From contig NZ_VDTC01000009.1 of assembly GCF_007672725.1 (NCBI RefSeq), positions 62,001 to 126,000 of the forward strand: DNA of 64,000 bases, in the 5' to 3' direction. A program made the translations under genes and the position numbers. Each line of letters begins with the position of its first letter. Position 1 is the stretch's first letter. The notes beneath the pieces are model-generated. The model did not search any database, was not told the origin of the DNA, and saw nothing but the letters and a program-made list of their open reading frames with translations. This document shows positions 35,768-44,888 of the stretch, piece after piece. The DNA comes from Corynebacterium aurimucosum ATCC 700975 (GTDB lineage Bacteria > Actinomycetota > Actinomycetes > Mycobacteriales > Mycobacteriaceae).

Positions 35768-37231
35768 GTGAACAAGATCTCTCGTACCGCTCGTTCGGTC
35801 ACTTTCGCAGCAGTCGTAGGCCTCTCCCTGGGAATCTCCGCTCCGGGCGCCCTGGCCGAGGAAGCACCTGCCGTTGAGCAGGGTGCCGTGAACAAGGCAA
35901 ACATCGATTTCAGCAAGAAGGGTTCGATTACCCTCTACAAGAAGAAGGGTGCTGAGTCCGACACCCCCGCGACCGGTGGGGAGATGGGGAACGTACCGGG
36001 TGACCCTCTTTCTGGTGTGACTTACAAGATCACCAAGCTTGACTACGACCTGCAGAATGGTGACTGGTCGACCTTCCCGAAGTCGGCTGCAGATGTCAAG
36101 GACGAAAACAAGACTAACACGACGTTCAAGCTGACCACCGATGCTGAGGGCAAGGTAGCCTTCACTGATCTTCCGTTGGGCATCTACCTCGTTGAGGAGA
36201 CCGGCGCTCCGGCTGGCATCGTTTCTGGTGCTCCGTTCATCGTGTCGGTGCCGATGGTTAACAAGGGCTCCGACGCGTGGAACTACGATGTTGTGGCCTA
36301 CCCGAAGAACACGGAAACCAAGACCGAGAAGACCGTTAAGGATGCGGATAAGAACATCCAGGACGCCTACTCCTACACCATCAATGCGGATGCCCCAACC
36401 TGGGGCGAAGGCAAGAAGCTGACTGCTTTCCGTTTCGAGGATCAGCTGGACAAGCGCCTGGACTTCCAGCAGGTTACCGAGGTCAAGGCCGGCGACACCG
36501 TTCTTGAGGCCGGCGACTATTCCGTGAACAACCCCGCTGAGAACGGCAACAAGCTTGTCGTGAAGCTGACCGATGCTGGTCTTGCCAAGGTCAAGTCCGG
36601 TGACAAAATGTCCCTGACTTTCGAGGTTAAGCGCAAGGAGGTTGGCGACACCACTGAGCTGAAGAACCAGGCTGACGTCATCTTCAACAACCCGAATACC
36701 GGTAACGAGGTCACGAACAAGACCAACGAGGTCGTGACCTACCACGGCAAGCTGAAGGTTGTGAAGAAGGATGGCAAGGAGACTGGCAAGGTCCTGGAAG
36801 GCGCTGAGTTTGAGCTCTACCAGTGCACCTCGGCAGCTAACTTGGGCGCGAAGCTGACTGTCAAGGAACAGGACAAATGGACCACGGGTACCGATGGCAC
36901 CATCACCATCGACGGTCTGCACGTCACGGATTTCGAGGACAACAAGGAAGCACCGGCTACGAAGAAGTTCTGTCTGAAGGAGACCAAGGCTCCGGCTGGT
37001 TATGTACTGCCGGAGAAGAACGTTACCGAGATTGACTTCACCCGCGAGAATATCGCGAAGACCGGTGAGGGCGACGATGCCATCACCCTCGTATCAGAGA
37101 TTGAGAACGTCAAGCGCGACACCCCGAACCTGCCGATGACTGGTGGCGCCGGTGTGGGCATCCTGGCAGCTATCGGTGCAGCGATTGTTGCGGCAGGTGC
37201 TTGGTTCGCTCGTCGTACCGCGCGTAACTAA
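35768..37231 (+). CDS. Major shaft pilin, SpaA type with LPMTG anchor
   Basis: A 487-aa secreted pilin that polymerises into the pilus shaft. Signal peptide of about 30 residues (ends GALAEE). The pilin motif lies in AWNYDVVAYPKN, with the cross-linking Lys180. The E-box is in CLKETKAPAGYVLP. The sorting signal is LPMTG (455-459), then a hydrophobic helix and RRTARN. CnaA/CnaB-like domains with KGSITLYKKKG-type strands suggest internal isopeptide bonds. The GTG at 35768 has AAAGGA nine bases upstream; the open frame to 35630 lacks a signal sequence. The sortase just downstream should polymerise it. Confidence 0.93.
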   Translation: MNKISRTARSVTFAAVVGLSLGISAPGALAEEAPAVEQGAVNKANIDFSKKGSITLYKKKGAESDTPATGGEMGNVPGDPLSGVTYKITKLDYDLQNGDWSTFPKSAADVKDENKTNTTFKLTTDAEGKVAFTDLPLGIYLVEETGAPAGIVSGAPFIVSVPMVNKGSDAWNYDVVAYPKNTETKTEKTVKDADKNIQDAYSYTINADAPTWGEGKKLTAFRFEDQLDKRLDFQQVTEVKAGDTVLEAGDYSVNNPAENGNKLVVKLTDAGLAKVKSGDKMSLTFEVKRKEVGDTTELKNQADVIFNNPNTGNEVTNKTNEVVTYHGKLKVVKKDGKETGKVLEGAEFELYQCTSAANLGAKLTVKEQDKWTTGTDGTITIDGLHVTDFEDNKEAPATKKFCLKETKAPAGYVLPEKNVTEIDFTRENIAKTGEGDDAITLVSEIENVKRDTPNLPMTGGAGVGILAAIGAAIVAAGAWFARRTARN

Positions 37232-37251
37232 TAGCCGGGCGTAGTTCCGGT

Positions 37252-37314
37252 AGCGCAGACTGTCCATGGTGGTCTGCGCTGCGGGTCGGGTAGCCAAGGT
37301 AGGCCGCCCGACCC
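37252..37314 (+). promoter_or_regulatory. Tandem hairpins between major pilin and sortase genes
   Basis: Two perfect stems follow the pilin stop: AGCGCAGAC/GTCTGCGCT (37252-37260, 37272-37280) and GGGTCGGG/CCCGACCC (37283-37290, 37307-37314). Neither has a T-run. They may slow readthrough or protect the pilin message, giving more shaft pilin than sortase and minor pilins. Confidence 0.6.
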
Positions 37315-37394
37315 AATGAGGGGACTGGACTAGGCGTAGATTCCGGTCCCTATCTTTATCTTTCGTTGTAATCCCGGTCGCGCTGCGCTAGCGC

Positions 37395-38333
37395 GTGGGG
37401 CATTGTTTTGGGTGGTGCGGGTCGTTGACTTCGGTGGTAGGCCAAGAAACTGGCAGGCGGCACAGGCGCCGTGGAGGCTTAGCTCTTCCGGCGGTAATCG
37501 TTGTCGTCGGGTTGTTGGTGATGCTGTACCCAGTGGTCTCGACCGCCTGGAACAACTGGAATGCCTCACGGGTGGCGCAAGAGTATGCGCGACTGGACAA
37601 AGAGACACCGGCGCAGGTGCAGGACTCCGTATGGGATGCTGCGCATGCGTACAACGAGGAGCATACGTCGGGTCCGATCTTGGATCCGTGGCTGAACCGT
37701 ATCGGTGTGGATAATCCCGATTATGAGGCTTACCTGGAACAGTTGGGTGAGACCGAAGCGATGGCCCGCCTCGTGTTCCCAGCAATAGACGTCGATCTGC
37801 CGGTGTTTCATGGCACTGCGGACAAAACACTGCAGCGTGGGTTAGGGCACTTGTATGGCTCTGATTTGCCGGTAGGAGGAGCAGGAACTCATTCCGTCAT
37901 CACCGGGCACACGGGTCTATCAAATTCGACGATGTTTGATCACCTCAATTCGGCCGCTAAGGGCGATGCATTCTATATCCAGGTTGCTGGCCATAAAATG
38001 AAGTATGTTGTAGATGACATACAAGTGGTTCTGCCGAGTGAGGTAGATAGTCTGCGGCCAGTCGCCAATAAGGATTACGTCACGTTGATTACGTGCACCC
38101 CGTACGGGATCAATACGCATCGCTTGTTGGTGCGTGGCCATCAGGTGGCCTTAGAGCCGGGGGAAGAAACGTTGTTTGAAGGCTCCCATGGCCCGGGCTG
38201 GCAGTGGTGGATGTTTGTGCTGCTAGCTGCGGTGATTGTTATTGGTTGTTGGCTAGTTTGGTGGCTGCGGCGCCAGAAGGCGGCTACCGGGGTGCAAGAA
38301 GTAATTAATAAGGAAAGTAGCGTGCGGGAGTAA
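37395..38333 (+). CDS. Class C pilin-polymerising sortase with DPW lid
   Basis: A membrane transpeptidase (312 aa from the GTG used here) that links pilins through the LPxTG threonine and the pilin-motif Lys. TM segment LPAVIVVVGLLVMLYPVV near the N-terminus; the lid motif DPW in GPILDPWLNR; catalytic His in TGHTGLSN; catalytic Cys in TLITCTPYG, and Arg in HRLLVRGH; a second TM helix at the C-terminus (MFVLLAAVIVIGCWLVWW). This is the standard class C pattern. The start is unsure: GTG 37395 has no ribosome site and GTG 37434 is an alternative. It is followed after 4 bases by the base-type pilin. Confidence 0.9.
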   Translation: MGHCFGWCGSLTSVVGQETGRRHRRRGGLALPAVIVVVGLLVMLYPVVSTAWNNWNASRVAQEYARLDKETPAQVQDSVWDAAHAYNEEHTSGPILDPWLNRIGVDNPDYEAYLEQLGETEAMARLVFPAIDVDLPVFHGTADKTLQRGLGHLYGSDLPVGGAGTHSVITGHTGLSNSTMFDHLNSAAKGDAFYIQVAGHKMKYVVDDIQVVLPSEVDSLRPVANKDYVTLITCTPYGINTHRLLVRGHQVALEPGEETLFEGSHGPGWQWWMFVLLAAVIVIGCWLVWWLRRQKAATGVQEVINKESSVRE

Positions 38334-38337
38334 AGCG

Positions 38338-39240
38338 ATGAAGAGGTTGACAAATGCATGGTCGGCCCGAGTGGTTGCCGTCGGAGTAGCGTGTGCGGTT
38401 GCGTTCGCAGGGCCGGGCACGGTTGCTGCGGAAGCGGTGCAGGTTGCCGGGCAGCAGTCCACTGGTTCGGAGCGCACTATGGCTACGGATACGGTGACAG
38501 TGCGGCTTACACAAGGTAATCCGAATGACGATGGTCATGCGCCTGCGGGAAAGATTCAGGGAGTTACGATTCGTCTGGCCCGGCTTGCCGGCTTGGACCC
38601 GACCAACGCTGACGACGCAGCCCGCGTACGGAACGCGAATCTCGACGAGGTTCGTGATTGGCGCACTGATATGCACGCGGAGAAAGTCACCGATGCCAAT
38701 GGAGAGGTGACGTTTGGTGGTCTTGCCAATGGTTTCTATGTGGTGACGTCGACGGCCCCGGATGACTCCTACCGGGAGATTAGTCCGTTTGTGGTGGTGG
38801 TTCCGTTCCACACAGTGGTGGACAATCCGAACCCAGTGCCAGGAGTGATTGTGGCCAAGACCCACAAGCCGGGTGAAACGCCGACGCCGCCGACGACCCC
38901 CACGGCCCCGACAACCCCGAATACTCCATCGACAACCTCGAGTACTCCGCGGACAACGCCAAAGTTTCCGCCGGTGTTCCCTCCGTTGATTCCCCCGGTA
39001 CCACCGACAAAGCCAGGAGAGACTCCGCACGAGCCTGGGACAACGCCACCTAACAACCCGGAATCTGGTACAAACACAACTTCAGATTCCCCGAACCGTT
39101 CGCAAGGGAATGGAGGCTCATTGGCAATGACCGGTGCAGAAGTACTCGGTGTGGTGGCCGGAGCGTTGGCATTGATTGCTACCGGTTTCGTGATGATTGC
39201 TTTTAGCCGCAGGAAGAATTCAGAAAGCGAGGGACGCTAA
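38338..39240 (+). CDS. Base-type minor pilin, SpaB-like with LAMTG anchor
   Basis: A 300-aa secreted protein: signal peptide to about residue 32 (ends TVAAEA), one beta-rich domain with a CnaB-like GEVTFGGLANGFYVV, then a Lys-containing strand PGVIVAKTHKP that could supply the lysine used to end the pilus. A Pro/Thr-rich stalk of about 85 residues follows. The anchor is LAMTG (262-266) with a hydrophobic helix and RRKNSESEGR. In C. diphtheriae the base pilin SpaB likewise uses LAxTG and is attached to the wall by the housekeeping sortase. The stop overlaps the next start (TAATG). Confidence 0.85.
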   Translation: MKRLTNAWSARVVAVGVACAVAFAGPGTVAAEAVQVAGQQSTGSERTMATDTVTVRLTQGNPNDDGHAPAGKIQGVTIRLARLAGLDPTNADDAARVRNANLDEVRDWRTDMHAEKVTDANGEVTFGGLANGFYVVTSTAPDDSYREISPFVVVVPFHTVVDNPNPVPGVIVAKTHKPGETPTPPTTPTAPTTPNTPSTTSSTPRTTPKFPPVFPPLIPPVPPTKPGETPHEPGTTPPNNPESGTNTTSDSPNRSQGNGGSLAMTGAEVLGVVAGALALIATGFVMIAFSRRKNSESEGR

Positions 39241-42200
39241 TGTCCTGGACAGATACTCACTCGGCCGAGCCGGTAGTGTACCGCTGGCGCGTCTTAGCGG
39301 CGTTCATTGCTGCACTGGCTCTCATTGTTGGTGTTGCTGCACCGGCTGCTCTGCCCGGCATCATTGGTGCTGTCGCTGAAGCACAAACCACGGCCCTGCG
39401 CGCTGAGCTCGATTCTGCAGACCAGCTGAGCCTGACTGCTGGCGACTCCGCAACGTTTGAAGGCCACGTTATTGACGCCGGAACCGTGGAGGACTTGGAG
39501 TTCACTGTTGAGACTGCAGGACTAGAGTTCGACGGCTCGGCCTACACACTGACTATCGACGGCGAAGTGATCCCCGTCCGCGAAGGAGACAACCTCGTTG
39601 TAAAATCAACCAGCTCTTCAGTGACTTTCCGAATCACTGGCCTTTCTACTGACGTGCCAGCAGGAGCAGCTTTCTCATTGAAGACCCCAGCGGTCGCAGA
39701 GGATTCCGAACTTAGTGGGATGTCCGTCGATGTGCGGGGAGTAGCCGAGGAGACGCCCAGCACGTCTTCAACGGAATCCAGCGAAACCCCAGAAGCTCCT
39801 TCGGAAGTGACTGAGCCGCTGGAAATTGCTGACGTTGACGCGGCCCCAGCCCGTCTGATGGCGGCGCCGAACATTACCCCGTACGCTGCAGGCGACCGCA
39901 CCATCACGATGGTAAACGATGGATACGTGCTCAAGGGAAGCCGCTATATCCCGAACTTTAAGATTCCGGCCGATGAGCTTTTTGGCGGCCAGCTGTCCAT
40001 TCCGCAAGGCACGGTGGTTACCCTCAAATCCAGCGTTAACAGTTATTTATCGACTAACCCTGATGACCTGACGATCTATTACACCGGTGCCAACGGAGGT
40101 TGGTATGAGGCGAAGGTGACCTACAAAAGGATTAGCGCCAAGGAATACCAAGTCACCCTGCCGCAGATTACTATTGGTGGCACCGCACAGATTCAGTTTA
40201 AGGGTGTTCACCGCGGGCCAGCCAATACAGTGTTTACAGCTTCCTTCACCGTTCCTGCGAAAGAGGAGTGCCAAGATCCGGTTACAAGCAGACAGCCAAA
40301 GCGCGATCTCACCCCAGCTGAATTTGCCGACGGTAGCCCTGTCTACGTTGTAACCAGTGAACCTAAGGATCTTCGCCGAGACACTTCCATTCTGAGCCGT
40401 CAAGTCAACCAAGGCCGAGACTTTCGCCAGGTGGGAGAGTCCACTCCCTGGGTGTACAATGCTCTAGCCTTTGATTCGAGTGATAACTGGCTCTATGCGG
40501 TGAGCCAGAGTCGCGGCCGAAATGGTGATCCTTGCTACCCGGCAGGAAATCTCCTTCAGATCAATCCGGCAACCGGTGAAGTATATAATCTTGGGCCTAT
40601 TTTAAAGGCCGGAAGTACCGGTACCCCGTTTGAAACGAGCGGCGACCGGGATGTCCTCAACGCTGGCGTGTACACCAGCGAGGGATTCTTTGTGGGCAAC
40701 ACGTCCACTTCTGGTAGCCGTCACCTTTATAAGGTCGACGTCGGCAAAGTCACTGCTAAACGCGTGTTCGGAAACCAGAAGTCTTTTTCGGAGGACTGGG
40801 CGGTGCTCCCGCAGGCCCAGAAGTATATGTGGGGTTTCCAGAGTAAGGCTGAGGCAGGCGACAAGCTTATCCTTGAACGCATTGACACACAGACCGGCGA
40901 AATCACGACTTGGGATCTCACCGGTATCAAGACGTTGGATGGGCGTACGATCTCTAACCCTTCTGCTTCCTGGGGTAAGGCGTGGACCTATTCCAATGGA
41001 AACCTGGGTTTTGGCTCGGGTAGTGCGAATGCGAATCAGCTGGGCTTTGAGTTGAAAATCACTAACCCGGATCTCGATAGTCCGACGTTCGAGTTGGTCA
41101 ACATAATGAACAACCTGCCTGCTTCATTTAACACGGACGCGGCCTCCGACCTAGTTCCGCCGCCGCCAGCGCTGCGATCAAACATTGCGGTGAAGAAGCA
41201 ACGCTCGGAGACCAAGGTGGTAAACGGAGAGGTGCGTACTTTCTGGACCATCTCCGTGGAAAACACCACGGATAACACCAGTTCGGGCGGCACATTCTGG
41301 GAATACCTACCAACGGATACTCACTATGGAGTGAACGCTTCCGGTCCCACTGCGAAATTCGAGGGATTTGGAGCAGGATCTACCGAGGTCAACGGTCAAA
41401 AGCCCGGGCCTGATCAGATTGCGCCGGGAACTGGTATTTATGCAGGCATGATTGTCCCATCCGGAGCGGACGGTGAGTCCCGATACATGATGGGCTATGT
41501 TGGTACTCTTCCAGGGCACGCGAAGGTAGAGTATGTCGTCTCTGCGCCGGTGCGAACAGATGAATACGGGAACCTCAAGACGGTATGTAGTCCGAACAAG
41601 GTTGCTTTCCAGGCTACGGACGGGGAGTCTAGCCCGCCTGAAGATGACAACGTCGCTACTGAAGCCTGTTTCAATAAGGTTGCCGTCGACAGCACACCGC
41701 AACCTGTTCCTGGTGCAGCGAATGAATATACCGCGAAGTACAACGTCGTAGTTGAGGCACCGGACGCACCTGGCTTCGACACCAACGACGTGATCTACGG
41801 CAAGCTCACGGACACCCCGAAGTTTGTTGGTGCTGCCACGGTTACTGGGGCCACTGTGATCTTCAAGGACGAGTTCAACAAGACCAGCCAGCCGCGTGCG
41901 TACCAAGGTGCCGGCCCCTTTGAGCTCAACAAGAATGACACTCCGAAGATCATTAAACCCAAGGGCGTCAATGGAAGCACCGGGCAGCACGTCTACGAGG
42001 TAACGGTGCGTTTCAAGCTGGATCGTTCAAAGCTGGACAGCACCTCTGTACCCGCCGGCTACCCGAGCCAACCTGCAGGAAACACCCGCTGCTACACCAA
42101 GGATGGCCTGCACGAGCCCAACTTTGGACTCATGAACGAGGCAGAAATGGGCGGCTGGAAGGATACTGACTGTATCCCGCTGGAGACCAAGGAAACGATG

Positions 42201-42743
42201 GACGTCCTGCTCGAAAAGGCGAGCTATAACCCGGACAACCCGGACGAGATCCAAACCGACGGGTTGCTTGGCGGCGCGCAGTTCACCGTCCACCGCAGTG
42301 ATGCTAACGGCAACCTGAAGCTAAACGCGGATGGCAGCGTCAACGTTGATGCTAACCCCGTGGTGAAGCAGTCCACGACCACCACCACAGGCCGCGTCAA
42401 GCTCGAAGGCTTGGATGCCCCTGGCGTTTATTACCTCATCGAGACGAAGGCGCCGAACGGCTATAACCTGCTGCCCGCGCCGATCAAGTTCTCGACGGAG
42501 TGGGATCAGAATGGCAATGCAGTCATCAAGGTGCTCTCCGGAGGGACCGCGATCACCAGTAATAGGTGCGCTGAGTCTGACACCGCTGCCAACTGTGTGA
42601 AGAAGATCGGCGTCCTTCAGGTCGCTGACATCACCAAGGGTGCACTGCCCAAGACCGGTGGTGAGGGCGTAGGCCTGTGGGCGCTCGCTGGTGGCGCGAT
42701 TGTCGCGGCAGGGTGCCTCGCTTTGCGACGTCGCCCGGCATAG
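39240..42743 (+). CDS. Large tip-type pilin with LPKTG anchor
   Basis: A 1167-aa surface protein, by size and order the tip adhesin (SpaC/F position). A signal/TM segment spans residues 15-45. The central region (about 390-640) contains repeated strands with NPATGEVYNLGPI and SSDNWLYAVSQS like a beta-propeller, not the vWA domain usual in SpaC; no DxSxS metal site was seen. A DUF11-like section (IAVKKQ...SVENTTD) and a C-terminal CnaB domain with YLIETKAPNGYNLL follow. Anchor LPKTG at 1136-1140. Several Cys pairs suggest disulfides formed by a thiol oxidase. Coupled to the base pilin by a one-base overlap. Confidence 0.88.
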   Translation: MSWTDTHSAEPVVYRWRVLAAFIAALALIVGVAAPAALPGIIGAVAEAQTTALRAELDSADQLSLTAGDSATFEGHVIDAGTVEDLEFTVETAGLEFDGSAYTLTIDGEVIPVREGDNLVVKSTSSSVTFRITGLSTDVPAGAAFSLKTPAVAEDSELSGMSVDVRGVAEETPSTSSTESSETPEAPSEVTEPLEIADVDAAPARLMAAPNITPYAAGDRTITMVNDGYVLKGSRYIPNFKIPADELFGGQLSIPQGTVVTLKSSVNSYLSTNPDDLTIYYTGANGGWYEAKVTYKRISAKEYQVTLPQITIGGTAQIQFKGVHRGPANTVFTASFTVPAKEECQDPVTSRQPKRDLTPAEFADGSPVYVVTSEPKDLRRDTSILSRQVNQGRDFRQVGESTPWVYNALAFDSSDNWLYAVSQSRGRNGDPCYPAGNLLQINPATGEVYNLGPILKAGSTGTPFETSGDRDVLNAGVYTSEGFFVGNTSTSGSRHLYKVDVGKVTAKRVFGNQKSFSEDWAVLPQAQKYMWGFQSKAEAGDKLILERIDTQTGEITTWDLTGIKTLDGRTISNPSASWGKAWTYSNGNLGFGSGSANANQLGFELKITNPDLDSPTFELVNIMNNLPASFNTDAASDLVPPPPALRSNIAVKKQRSETKVVNGEVRTFWTISVENTTDNTSSGGTFWEYLPTDTHYGVNASGPTAKFEGFGAGSTEVNGQKPGPDQIAPGTGIYAGMIVPSGADGESRYMMGYVGTLPGHAKVEYVVSAPVRTDEYGNLKTVCSPNKVAFQATDGESSPPEDDNVATEACFNKVAVDSTPQPVPGAANEYTAKYNVVVEAPDAPGFDTNDVIYGKLTDTPKFVGAATVTGATVIFKDEFNKTSQPRAYQGAGPFELNKNDTPKIIKPKGVNGSTGQHVYEVTVRFKLDRSKLDSTSVPAGYPSQPAGNTRCYTKDGLHEPNFGLMNEAEMGGWKDTDCIPLETKETMDVLLEKASYNPDNPDEIQTDGLLGGAQFTVHRSDANGNLKLNADGSVNVDANPVVKQSTTTTTGRVKLEGLDAPGVYYLIETKAPNGYNLLPAPIKFSTEWDQNGNAVIKVLSGGTAITSNRCAESDTAANCVKKIGVLQVADITKGALPKTGGEGVGLWALAGGAIVAAGCLALRRRPA

Positions 42744-42769
42744 AACCACCGCTTGCGGCAACTTTAGAA

Positions 42770-42811
42770 AAGGCCCGCTCTTCCAATAACCAGGGAAGGG
42801 CGGGCCTTATT
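42770..42811. terminator. Strong bidirectional terminator at the end of the pilus operon
   Basis: A 15-bp stem with one G-T pair (42770-42784 and 42794-42808) and a 9-base loop lies between the tip pilin (+, ends 42743) and the convergent sortase gene (-, ends 42828). It can serve both. Confidence 0.88.
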
Positions 42812-42827
42812 GCATGCTCATTGTCGG

Positions 42828-43757
42828 TTAGGAGTCCTGCGGGTCGTCGTCAATCACGGTGTCCTTGGCATTGCTGACATATTTGCGCCACCAGTAGATG
42901 AGAAGAAGCACGATGATAGCAGCGGCAGCCAGAATGGCCCACATCCACCACTGCCAGTGAATACCAGAGCTGTTGAATGCGGCCTCGTCTTCCGGATCCA
43001 TTGGCACTCGGTGGCCGGTGACGAGCAAGCGGTGGGTATTTACACCGTAGGGGGTGCAGGTAATGAGCGTAACGAGGTCCTGGCCTGGCTCACGGTGGAG
43101 CGAGCTGGTGTCCGCAGGCTCGACGACCCGAATATCGTGCACCTCGTACTTGAGCTTCTCGCCGCCGGCGGCGATGTAGAAAGCATCGCCCTTCTTGACC
43201 TTGGTGAGGTTGTCCCACAGCGTGGCGTTTTGTAGGCCGGTGTGAGCAGAGAGCGCTGCGTGCCTGCCCTCGCCGTTCCCCACGCCACCGACAGGTAGGT
43301 CCGTGCCGTAGAGGTGGCCAGCGCCGCGGGAGAGTGCTTTTTCTGAGGTGCCGTGATAAATGGGCAGATCGGAATCAATAGAGGGGATGACGATGCGACC
43401 CATGGCATCGGTCTCCGACAGCACAGACAGGTATTGGCGGTAGCGCTGGTACTCGGGAGAGTTCTCGTCATCGGTGGTGGTCCAAGCGTCTTCCACACTG
43501 ATTTGGCCCAGCTGGGCGTTGTAGGCCTGTGCCTCCTCCCAGGCGGTGTGCAGTACTTCTGGCGGGGCTTGCTTCTCCAGCTTGGCGTATTCCTCGGCGG
43601 CGCGGGATTGGGTGTGGTTGTTCCACTGCGTGGCCACGACGGGGTAGAGCAAGACACCGAGACCGACGAGGATCAGAATTAACGCAATGATGGCGTTGGG
43701 GTTGACGCCCTTCTTCTTGGGTGCGTCGCTGATTTCCGCTGGTTCGTGCTTGCCCAT
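42828..43757 (-). CDS. Second class C sortase, variant DAW lid
   Basis: A 309-aa membrane sortase read against the pilus genes. TM helix AIIALILILVGLGVLLYPVV; lid DAW in SVEDAWTTT where the usual motif is DP(F/W); His in SAHTGLQN, Cys in TLITCTPYG, Arg in HRLLVTGHR; C-terminal TM segment. The start is ATG 43757 (MGKHEPAE) with AGGAC upstream; the frame runs on to 43886 in non-coding sequence. The DAW lid is unusual and may change autoinhibition. It may add the tip pilin or base pilin, or serve a different substrate, as C. diphtheriae clusters often have two class C sortases. Confidence 0.88.
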   Translation of the reverse strand: MGKHEPAEISDAPKKKGVNPNAIIALILILVGLGVLLYPVVATQWNNHTQSRAAEEYAKLEKQAPPEVLHTAWEEAQAYNAQLGQISVEDAWTTTDDENSPEYQRYRQYLSVLSETDAMGRIVIPSIDSDLPIYHGTSEKALSRGAGHLYGTDLPVGGVGNGEGRHAALSAHTGLQNATLWDNLTKVKKGDAFYIAAGGEKLKYEVHDIRVVEPADTSSLHREPGQDLVTLITCTPYGVNTHRLLVTGHRVPMDPEDEAAFNSSGIHWQWWMWAILAAAAIIVLLLIYWWRKYVSNAKDTVIDDDPQDS

Positions 43758-43864
43758 TGTGTCCTGCCTGTGGGGTTTGTTACCGCACGCCCTGGTATTG
43801 ACGTGGGGGTAATTTTTGAATCTCAGGCTAGGGACGATGTAGCTCTGAGAGAAAACGTGTCTGT

Positions 43865-44053
43865 CTAGTCGCCGATAACGAAGCACAGGGCTTCATACCG
43901 ATTCAGAGTGGCCTCGTCGATGGCTAAAATTTGATCAACCGCGCGCTGTTCGCGGAGCTCATCGATTGTGCGGGGCGCAAGATCTTGAAGTACATGCTCA
44001 CGTTCAGCGCGAAGCTCCGCTGTGGTTTTGGGCGTGAAGATAGGGGCTGTCAT
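43865..44053 (-). CDS. Small charged protein of unknown function
   Basis: A 62-aa soluble protein with a helical, charged composition (TTAELRAEREHVL, TIDELREQRAVDQ). It starts at ATG 44053 with AGGATGG just upstream. It matches no family I recognise; its shape resembles a short antitoxin-like or DNA-adjacent helical protein, but no partner gene is next to it. It lies between the sortase and the tRNA, so it may belong to the island edge. Confidence 0.55.
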   Translation of the reverse strand: MTAPIFTPKTTAELRAEREHVLQDLAPRTIDELREQRAVDQILAIDEATLNRYEALCFVIGD

Positions 44054-44100
44054 GGTCCATCCTGTAGGTATGAAATTAGTCCATGAACTGGGAAAATACG

Positions 44101-44174
44101 TGGAGCCGACGACGGGAATCGAACCCGCGCCAGCAGCTTGGGAAGCTGCAGTTCTACCATTAAACTACGTCGGC
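44101..44174 (-). tRNA. tRNA-Gly (CCC)
   Basis: On the minus strand the 74-nt sequence folds as a cloverleaf. Acceptor GCCGACG pairs with CGTCGGC; D arm GTTT/GAAC; anticodon stem GCAGC/GCTGC with loop TTCCCAA, giving anticodon CCC for Gly; T arm GCGGG/CCCGT with TTCGATT; encoded 3' CCA at 44101-44103. The 3' end faces the pilus island. Confidence 0.95.
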
Positions 44175-44261
44175 GCAATGCAGAATCTGCATCGCAGTAA
44201 AGCTTAGCACCGCCGCCGCCCGAGGCCATAAAAGGCCCAGTGGGGAGGTAGACTGTGTGCC

Positions 44262-44834
44262 GTGCTTCTTTCCGATCGTGATATTCGTGCCGCCATCGAC
44301 TCAGAGGGGCCTGATGCCTTGGGTATTGAGCCTTATGACGCAGAGATGGTCCAGCCTTCCTCCATCGATGTGCGCCTAGACAAGTTCTTCCGCGTGTTTA
44401 ATAACTCGCGCTACACGCACATCGACCCCAAGCAGGAGATGCCGGACCTCACCAGCGAGGTGGAGGTGGCTGAGGGCGATGCCTTCGTGCTGCATCCGGG
44501 TGAATTTGTGCTCGGTGCAACGCTGGAGAAGTTCACCCTGCCGGCCAACCTTGCAGGCCGCTTGGAGGGCAAGTCCTCCCTGGGGCGCTTGGGCCTGCTG
44601 ACGCACTCCACGGCCGGATTCATTGATCCGGGTTTCTCCGGACACATCACGCTCGAGCTGTCTAACACCGCGAACTTGCCCATTACCTTGTGGCCGGGGA
44701 TGAAGGTGGGCCAGCTGGCCATCTTCCAGATGTCCTCGCCGGCGCAGGCCCCGTATGGCTCCGGCGCGTTGGGGTCGAAGTATCAGGGTCAGCGCGGGCC
44801 TACACCGTCGAAGTCCTATCTAAACTTCCGCTAA
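44262..44834 (+). CDS. dcd: dCTP deaminase
   Basis: Deaminates dCTP to dUTP for thymidylate synthesis. The 190-aa protein starts [14 protein letters not shown] and has the Dcd core [13 protein letters not shown] and the C-terminal lid [13 protein letters not shown]. The GTG start has GGGGAGGTAG upstream. The catalytic Glu lies in the segment GHITLELSN. Length fits the trimeric family. It lies alone between the tRNA and ugd. Confidence 0.95.
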   Translation: MLLSDRDIRAAIDSEGPDALGIEPYDAEMVQPSSIDVRLDKFFRVFNNSRYTHIDPKQEMPDLTSEVEVAEGDAFVLHPGEFVLGATLEKFTLPANLAGRLEGKSSLGRLGLLTHSTAGFIDPGFSGHITLELSNTANLPITLWPGMKVGQLAIFQMSSPAQAPYGSGALGSKYQGQRGPTPSKSYLNFR

Positions 44835-44888
44835 ACAATCCGCATCTCGCCGGGCGAGACGGTAGCGCAGCGCCTAAAATAGCCGGTT

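Noticed and set aside
44053-44174. Prophage or integrative element attached at tRNA-Gly
   Set aside because: No integrase, excisionase or copy of the tRNA 3' end was found in the window; only the low-GC pilus island next to it remains suggestive.
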